This document shows, piece after piece, positions 57,666 through 64,000 of a DNA stretch of 64,000 nt. The stretch lies in the NCBI GenBank assembly GCA_029891345.1, contig CM056993.1, positions 223,829,924-223,893,923 on the forward strand, in the 5' to 3' direction. Within the stretch, counting starts at the first letter, position 1. Every line of letters starts with the position of its first letter. The DNA is from Dryococelus australis. Its lineage: Eukaryota > Arthropoda > Insecta > Phasmatodea > Phasmatidae. The position numbers were made by a program, and so were the translations under genes. Below the pieces are notes generated by a model, which was not told where the DNA came from, made no database searches, and saw only the letters and a list, made by a program, of their open reading frames with translations.

Positions 57666-58902
57666 AGTTCAGGACTCTCTGTAACCTCTGTTCGTGGGTT
57701 TCCGACCCTGTGATCACTTTCATACGCATTGTACAACCTGTATAATTATTCAATTTAACCTTCATCCATGTGGGACCATTGTGTCCGGTGTTCATTTTCC
57801 ATTTTTTCGCCAGTGTTAGTAAAATCACCAGTATGGTAAAATAGTTGCTCATAGATCTGTCCAAAACTGTTATCTATATTTTGCTTCTAGAAATTTGTAG
57901 AGTGAAATTACCGTATTTGTAGTTAATTTATTGCCGATGCCCTCTTAATGCGCCGGTGGTGCTTCAGTAGTTCGTGATTGTCATATGTAACAATGCAGAC
58001 ACGACGCAATCCACACTTAAAATTAAAACATTCTTACACTTAATGTACACATTTCAACGCGTATCACGCCATGCCGCATAAGGGCAGCACCGACGATAAG
58101 TCTGGCGAAAAAACATGTCCTTTATTGTTTTCTAGCGTATTTGCTTGTACTTATTTTGACGAGGTTAAACAAAAAATGCGAAGTGAGTCAACACAAATTT
58201 AAGAGTTACGAAAATCTCGCATTCCTCAAATTTTCGAGACATATAAATAGGAATATAATTTGAAACAATTAAAAATTGGTGAAATAATATTTGTTTGCAT
58301 AACGTTTTAACGCTAGGAACTAACATATGCAACAATAATTGATACAGTATGTAAATTTCGATTTTCAATAATTGCCAACATTTATTTAAAAGCTATAGAC
58401 ATAAAACACAAAATAAGTACATATGCCAAAATATATTTCTTTAAATTTACAAAATAATACTATCGATAACTCTATAAAACGATGCGTTGCCATGTGATGA
58501 CTTGCGATGAGCTGTAGCCAATCAAGACGAAGCAGCATTCCATCGCAGTGCGTCGGTTGCACGTGTGTGGTGCAAAATTCTTGCGTTGTGATTGTTGGCG
58601 ATAGCCTGCAACGGGTAATAGTAATAAGTGTTTATATATAAAGAGAATAAAAATATTTAATTGTTTACATTTTGAAGACGACATGTGCGTTTATGCTAAG
58701 AGTTTAACACAATTTTCATATTTGAGATTGCGTTGGCGAGTGTTTTTTGTCAACTTTTTTTTTTGTAGGATATAAAGAATGTTGCAAAATTGCATGTCAT
58801 TACTTTGGGGGGACATTCCTCACATCTGGAGTATGAAAAAAAATGTTATATGAACGCTTAATTTCTTTATTATAGTCCTTAATACATTACGTAGAGTGTA
58901 TA
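57666..58902. other. non-coding stretch
   Basis: A CpG-richer patch at 58480-58620 includes AGCCAATCA, which resembles a CCAAT box, but no gene start was recognised. Confidence 0.4.
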
Positions 58903-59343
58903 GCCCGCGGGCTGGATCATGTTACTGTGGAATGCCATCGCAGCGTTCGTTTGCATGATACACGACACCTCACACTATGAAACTACACCTAGAACAGTAG
59001 GATCTGCACAGGAATTAGTCACATATGTATGAAAACTTATCGTCGGCACTAAAGGAAATGTTCAAAATGCTCTCCATCAGGAGGAACATGCATCAACCCG
59101 CCATTGCATGGACTCCCTGATACAGTGATGAATCCCTTGAGTATTCCTGATAGTTTCGCAGCCGCCACAATACGGTTACGAAGGGTGTCCATATCATCCA
59201 CTCTGGTTACATACATAAGTGCCTTCAAGTGTCCCCACATATAAAAGTCTAGTAGATTCAAATCAGTGCTCCTCGGGGGCTGGTATAGGGCTGCCAATTG
59301 CAGCTGTGATGGCATTCCTCAGTCACATTATCCAGTCCGTGGG
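58903..59343 (-). mobile_element. Internally deleted Tc1/mariner-type element
   Basis: Ends GCCCGCGGGCTGGATCATG (58903) and, on the opposite strand, GCCCACGGACTGGATAATG (59344) are inverted repeats. Inside, the minus-strand frame 59049-59315 keeps the transposase C-terminus: PPRSTDLNLLDFYMWGHLK, then LRNRIVAAAKL, with EHFEHFL at the close. The family usually has WPPRSPDLNPLDFYLWG, so Pro is replaced. The N-terminal two thirds are missing. Confidence 0.75.
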
Positions 59344-59360
59344 CTGGATAATGTGACTGA
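59319..59360. repeat. Perfect hairpin at a head-to-head transposon tip junction
   Basis: TCAGTCACATTATCCAG (59319-59335) is exactly inverted as CTGGATAATGTGACTGA (59344-59360) around an 8-base loop. Both arms are copies of the tip of the element at 58903-59343. Confidence 0.9.
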
Positions 59361-59539
59361 TAATAATTTTATAGCCTTAATTGGGTTTAGTTAAAATACC
59401 ATTCCTGCCAGGCCCTGGAAACTTGGAATGTACAAGAGTAATAATCAGTCTTAACTTTCGTGCTCTTTTCTGACACCAATATGTGGAAAATCTTTAGCAA
59501 TTTTCCTATCAATGTTTCAATATTTACATCGATCTTTCA

Positions 59540-59645
59540 CAATCAGATCCGCAAAAACAATCAGCACCGCATTCAGTACCAAAGTCAGCATTGCAAATGC
59601 AATCAGCACTGCAATCAACACCACACGCGCCACAATTAGCAGTAA
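59540..59645. repeat. ATCAGCACCGCA-type degenerate repeat
   Basis: AATCAGCACCGCATTCAG, AATCAGCACTGCAATCA and relatives recur at 12-30-base steps, as at 28990-29050 and 29290-29400. Confidence 0.65.
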
Positions 59646-59924
59646 TTTTGGAAACATTTTGGAGTTAATATCAGTCATTAAGAAAAAGTTTGCATAGTGA
59701 GTCTGTAGGAGCCAGTTGTCTGCTTTAAGTACGACCATGAGTTCAAGCTGAGAGAAGATATCGCGAGGACGAAAAGTATTTTCACAATAAAAAATGTATT
59801 TCCTTGCAGGGCAACGTTAAGTTAGAGTATAGCCCCAGTCTAACCATAGTGTACATTGTTTACAAATTAAAGCAAAATATTTTTCCTTATTAACTTGCAT
59901 GTCGTTTGTTTAAAATTTACTTCG

Positions 59925-61290
59925 GTGTAAGGGATTAAACATTAAAATTTGTTACTATATGATGTTTTACATTGAATGTGTCTGTATATAGGCATGCTCG
60001 ACATAATAAATATTTATTCTAGAATTTATACTTCACGTGCGAAATATTCTAACCCTAGTGTGAAGATCATTATGAATGGAAGGTGCAGAGACATCTATAC
60101 AACATATTTTCTCCGTCCGCTGGTTTTAATTTTGTTTTAAAGGGGTCTAAAAGGTGTGTGATATGTGATTTATATTTTTAAGAAAATTATCTGTTTGTCG
60201 CAATCAGTATGTTTTATTTGTCTCCATCAGTATGTTGTGTCTTTTTTCATATATTATTATGGCAACTTGTATATATTTTCGTCAGTATGGTAGTTTGTAA
60301 GTGTTTCTTAAGTTTCGAACGTGTATAAATTATGGATGAATACTAAACGGTGAAAAATTAATGTAATAACATCACTAAAAAAGTTTCCAAAATCGGGGGT
60401 CACTAATCGAATTGCGATACTATTATATCACCCTGATTCCTATATCCGATGTCTAAAACTTACATTGCCGTTTATTATTCATGCCTAAAACATTCTAGGG
60501 GAAAAAACTGAGCAAAATTACCAAGTTTTTTCTAAGTCCACGAAAAACTGATATTTTTTTTTACAATTTCGGGCTTCGAACTCAAGCCCTACGTCATACA
60601 TCACTTTTTCAAATTGCCTACGTCATACTGGAGGCGTTCTAAAGAGCAAGGGGTGGCCATCTCGTGTGATGATCGGTAATTTGAGACGAAGTTCTAGCTT
60701 TATTATTATTTTTTTAGTTTCGGGTCTCAAATTCAGGGTCATATACCGTACCTCACCTTTGGAGATTGCTTAAATCCTTATATAAAAGGTGCGCATGAAT
60801 TTTAAACAGCGAAAAAATGACTGCACGTACATCTCTACTGCCGACCTCCCGTGACGCAATCGGTTGGTGCGCCACCGATATTGGGTGCGGGAGATTCTGG
60901 ATTCGAGTCCCGGGTAAGGGATGGGTGTTAATTTAAGTTAGGTTATAAGTTAGTCTGTAAGTTGTTCCCTGCTAAGCTTTCAAGTATAAAAGCGGGTACG
61001 TTAAAAATCCCTTTACAATACAATACAACAACGCTAAATCTCGGGTATCAATAGATTTACAATCCTACTATCAAATCTGATTAATACATCTGATGCCTAA
61101 AACTTCCGTTTCATCTTTAGTATAAATTAACTATAATATTCACTGACCACTGCGAAAAATTGCCGCATGTTTTCTAACTCCATTACATAAATTATATATA
61201 TTTTTTATAATTTCGGGTCTGAAACTCAGGTCCCTACACCATACCTCAACTTTTGAGATTTCATAAATCTTTATATCAGGTACGTGCGTA
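59925..61290 (+). repeat. Left arm of a large inverted repeat
   Basis: Starting at GTGTAAGGG, it matches 63244-63996 in reverse complement: CATAATAAATATTTATT, TGAATGGAAGGTGCAGAGAC, ATTCCTATATCCGATG and AATTTCGGG...ACTCA blocks are shared. The inner module (GATGCCTAAAAC to TCTTTATATCAGG) is repeated about three times on this side, and a SINE has inserted at 60836-61035. Confidence 0.8.
60836..61035 (+). repeat. tRNA-headed SINE
   Basis: A-box-like GTGACGCAATCGGTTGGTGC (60851-60870) and B-box GGATTCGAGTCCCGGG (60899-60914) have tRNA-like spacing. The body ends with CAATACAATACAAC near 61018-61029. Confidence 0.8.
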
Positions 61291-61443
61291 TAAGCACGTA
61301 AAAAGACATAAAACGCGTACAAATTCAGTCAAATTGATCCAAAACTCAGGTCGGTGTTCGAACTGTGAACCATTTATCTCACTATCAGATCTCTATCCTT
61401 CGTTCGAAATGCGGTTGAAAGCTTGCATTATAAGTGTCATACA

Positions 61444-61470
61444 CCTTTTTTTTTTTTTTTTTTTTTTTTG
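61444..61470. repeat. Poly-T tract
   Basis: Twenty-six or so T residues in a row just after the left arm. Confidence 0.85.
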
Positions 61471-61669
61471 GCACTGGGCCATATAAAAACAAGGGTTTTC
61501 ATATGGGATTTATTCCAGAATTTGTTTACTAAAGCGTCACTTAGGTAGTTCTTGCATGTAGGCTGGTAGAATGATTATAGTGTGCTGGGTTGCAACCCTT
61601 TTTGAAGTTTGATCTCAAACATTTAACTTGATCTTGACCATCATGGGATGTCTTCTGTATTGAATGCCT

Positions 61670-61830
61670 GTAAAATCAGGAAATTTTTAGGAAAAAAAGA
61701 GAAATTCTTAGGGGAAAAGGGGAATATTCAGGGAAGAAAAAAAGGGGAATGTCATGTTTGAGGGAAAAAGGGAAACTTTAAGGAGAAAATAAACAATTTA
61801 AGGGAAAATGGGAACTATATAAAAAACAAT
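61670..61830. repeat. GGGAAA-type module
   Basis: AGGGGAAAAGGGGAA, GAGGGAAAAAGGGAAAC and TAAGGGAAAATGGGAAC run for about 160 bp, resembling 30060-30130 and 56339-56530. Confidence 0.6.
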
Positions 61831-61904
61831 AAAAAAAAAACTAAAACCCAACTACTCAAAAGTCAAAAATATATCTTTAGTTAAGTGTTTGAGTATAATG
61901 ATAA

Positions 61905-62130
61905 AGCCGTTTCGTTGGCAGTGACGTCATTAAGGACAGTGCATGTTGCGCAGGGAAGATGGAGTGGAGAAGGAAAGAGAAGGCATATGGCTTTTGTTAG
62001 GATCCCATCCCAGCTTTCGCCTAGAGTAATTTCGGAAAACCGAAATCAGATGATGGCCGGAACAGGGCTCGAACCCGGGTCCTCCCGAATGCGAGGCCAG
62101 TGAGTTACCACCGCGCCATCCCACTCGGTA
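61905..62130 (-). repeat. tRNA-headed SINE
   Basis: On the minus strand the head GGCGCGGTGGTAACTCACTG (about 62099-62118) and B box GACCCGGGTTCGAGCCCTG (about 62064-62082) are strong. The body runs to CATGCACTGTCC near 61937. This is the best preserved SINE head in the window. Confidence 0.85.
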
Positions 62131-62267
62131 CGAAACTAATAATGCAAGCGGCGAATCACATTTTGAACGAAGGGTAGAGAACTTGTAGTGAGATAAATAG
62201 TCCAGTGTTCGAATACAGACCCGAGTTTTGGACCATTTTATACGAACTTTGTACATATTAATTGCTT

Positions 62268-63001
62268 ACTAGCGATGTGGCCCTACTTCGCCCGGGTACA
62301 GTTGAGTTTCCTCTGCATACCGCGGCGCGCGGGGCTGCACACTCGTCTCGTATACCTTCCCCCTTGCTCACCTCTTTCAAGAGCATCGACTCGCCCCGCG
62401 TCACCACACCCAACTACGTATGGGTCCGTGGCGCATATCTCGATTTAAGAAATTACTTTTTAAAAAACTTTTCATAACTTTTAAATTAATGGTGATTATT
62501 GTATGATGCAAAGGAAATTTCTTACCTACATTAAAGAGCTTCAATTATGAATTAATTAATTTTGATAAAGATTAATTTCTTTATGTTTAGAAAATATAGT
62601 GAATTTTATGTTTGTTTTTTTGCGTTATATAATTGTAAATATACTTTTTAATATTTATCTATTAAATAAATATATATATGTGTGTGCTAACCATGACGTT
62701 TATTGTAGTTAATTTAATTTTATACAATTATTTCCTACATGATTTCGTTATATCTCTAGAGGCTTGGACAGCGTATTCCATGAGAGCGCGAGGGCGGCAA
62801 ACTGTTTTCCGACTTGATTTACTAATACCCTTAATGCTCAGCTGCTATAAGTACAAGGGTAATTTTTAATACACACAACCCTTCCTCGACAAATGCAGAT
62901 CATAATAGTAAAACCCCGCATCCAAATCCATTTAGTGGTTCTCGAGATTAGCGCAGACATACAGACGCGCGCCACGGACTTCCTTTTATACTATGTATTG
63001 A
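62268..63001 (+). mobile_element. Possible LINE/RTE-like end fragment
   Basis: The stretch opens with TACTAGCGATGTGGCCCTAC plus TTCGCCCGGGT and closes with TTCTCGAGATTAGCGCAGAC followed by CTTTTATACTATGTATTGAT. Paired ends of this kind are widespread in arthropod genomes. No reverse transcriptase is present. The class assignment is a guess from memory. Confidence 0.35.
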
Positions 63002-63243
63002 TATAGGCTGTTCACGGTAAAGTAAGCGCTTTTAAAGGTCCTTGTACATTTTTCTTTTCATACAATTTCTATCTTCCTGCTGCTTTTTAATATAAACATT
63101 GCAATGTGACCAATAAATATGGTGAATACATTTCACCACCCTCAAAATTTAAAGCCTGAGGCTGCAATGAGATATATTTATTAGTGAATAATGTATGTTG
63201 GAAGGGCTTTAAAAAGTGCTCACTTTACCTTAAACAGCCTATA
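63002..63243. mobile_element. Short MITE, both ends present
   Basis: TATAGGCTGTTCACGGTAAA at the left and, on the opposite strand, TATAGGCTGTTTAAGGTAAA at the right make near-perfect inverted ends of about 38 bp. At 242 bp it is a shorter relative of the copies at 1626, 27413 and 57000. Confidence 0.85.
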
Positions 63244-63996
63244 CGTAACTGATATAAAGATTTATGCAGTCTCAAAAGTTGAGGTATAGTATAGGAGGGA
63301 CCTGAGTTCCAGTCACGAAATTATAAAAAAAAAAAAAAATTAATTAATTTCCTATCCGAGTTAGAAAAAAATGCGGTAATTTTCTCCAGTGTTCGGTGAA
63401 TATTATAGGAATCTATATTAAAGGCGAAACGAAAGTTTTAGGCATCGGATATAGGAATCAGAGTGAGATAAGGGGGCCGGAATTCGATCAGTGACCCGAG
63501 TTTAGGAAACATTTTTTTTTTTAGCGATGTTAGTACATTAATTTTTCACAGTTTAGTTTTCATCCATGATTTATACAGGTTCGAATATTGAGAAACACAT
63601 ACAAATTACCACACTGATGAAAAAAATACACACGTTACCACACTGATTGATGAAAAAAGACATAACATACTGGTGGGGACAAAAAGAACGAACTGCGGGG
63701 ACAAACAGAACGTACTGTGGGGACAAACAGAGAAAATTCCTTTAAAAAACAAATCACTTGTCACACGCATTACATACACCTTTAAAACTAAATTAAAGCC
63801 ACTTGACTGGGAAAATATGTTGTATAGACGTCTCTGCACCTTCCATTCACAATCAGCTTCATGATATTTAACAACGCTTAGAATATTTCGCACGTTAAGT
63901 ATAAATTATATAATAAATATTTATTATGTCAATTGCGCCTATATACAGAATCAAAACAACACATAGTAAAATTTTTAAATGTTTATCCCCTTACAC
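63244..63996 (-). repeat. Right arm of the large inverted repeat
   Basis: This is the mirror of 59925-61290, ending with TTTATCCCCTTACAC four bases before the window edge. It also holds three ~25-bp tandem units GGGGACAAACAGAACGTACT at 63675-63730. Confidence 0.8.
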
Positions 63997-64000
63997 TTAA

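Noticed and set aside
1-64000. Ribosomal RNA, complete tRNA genes or riboswitches
   Set aside because: Scanned by eye for conserved motifs; none was found beyond SINE-borne tRNA-like heads.

Overview
The window reads as repeat-dense, AT-rich intronic or intergenic DNA of an arthropod, most likely an insect with a large genome. The evidence is a mix of several tRNA-headed SINEs, Tc1/mariner, hAT and Transib transposons, a Polinton-like element, and one short exon with clean splice sites. No complete host gene is present. Placing it near cockroaches, termites or other Polyneoptera is an inference from genome style, not something the sequence proves.

Layout. 1-6240: AT-rich DNA with a SINE, a MITE, a three-copy ~183-bp tandem repeat, a small hAT-like element (4939-5489) and the best host exon (5626-5721, minus strand, 32 codons, coiled-coil-like). 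6240-7060 and 23214-23705: ~285-bp satellite-like modules in the same orientation. Between them sits a 16.1-kb element (7061-23209) with ~1.4-1.6-kb inverted terminal repeats and an apparent 8-bp target duplication matching at 7 of 8 positions. It keeps the C-terminal part of a protein-primed type B DNA polymerase and is read as an old, heavily broken Polinton/Maverick-like fossil. It carries paired TATA/TCAGT promoter modules, a GC-rich exon-like patch, and a minus-strand gene of an arthropod multicopy family.

23706-32129: microsatellites, an open minus-strand frame next to a plus-strand zinc-finger patch, a ~115-bp tandem array rich in AGGTCA half-sites and split by a MITE, GGGTCA-rich repeats with a perfect DR1 site, and a Tc1 transposase 3' half whose last codons have expanded into a 24-bp minisatellite. 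32130-37600: a hAT transposon with recognisable ends and an 8-bp target duplication. 37810-39755: a decayed Transib (RAG1-related) transposase on the minus strand. 41596-46290: a 4.7-kb minisatellite with a 14-bp base unit arranged in 84-bp higher-order units.

46300-64000: a nearly full-length Tc1-like element (47668-48868), long AT and CA microsatellites, a 41-bp minisatellite beside a TATA/initiator promoter and possible first exon (53885-54474), two more Tc1/mariner remnants, and a large inverted-repeat structure (59925 to about 63996) that reaches the window edge and holds two SINEs, a possible LINE-end fragment and a MITE.

The genes do not form one pathway. Most of the window is layered transposon insertion and tandem expansion around or inside a minus-strand host transcription unit. 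Product names rest on remembered family motifs; no database search was possible.
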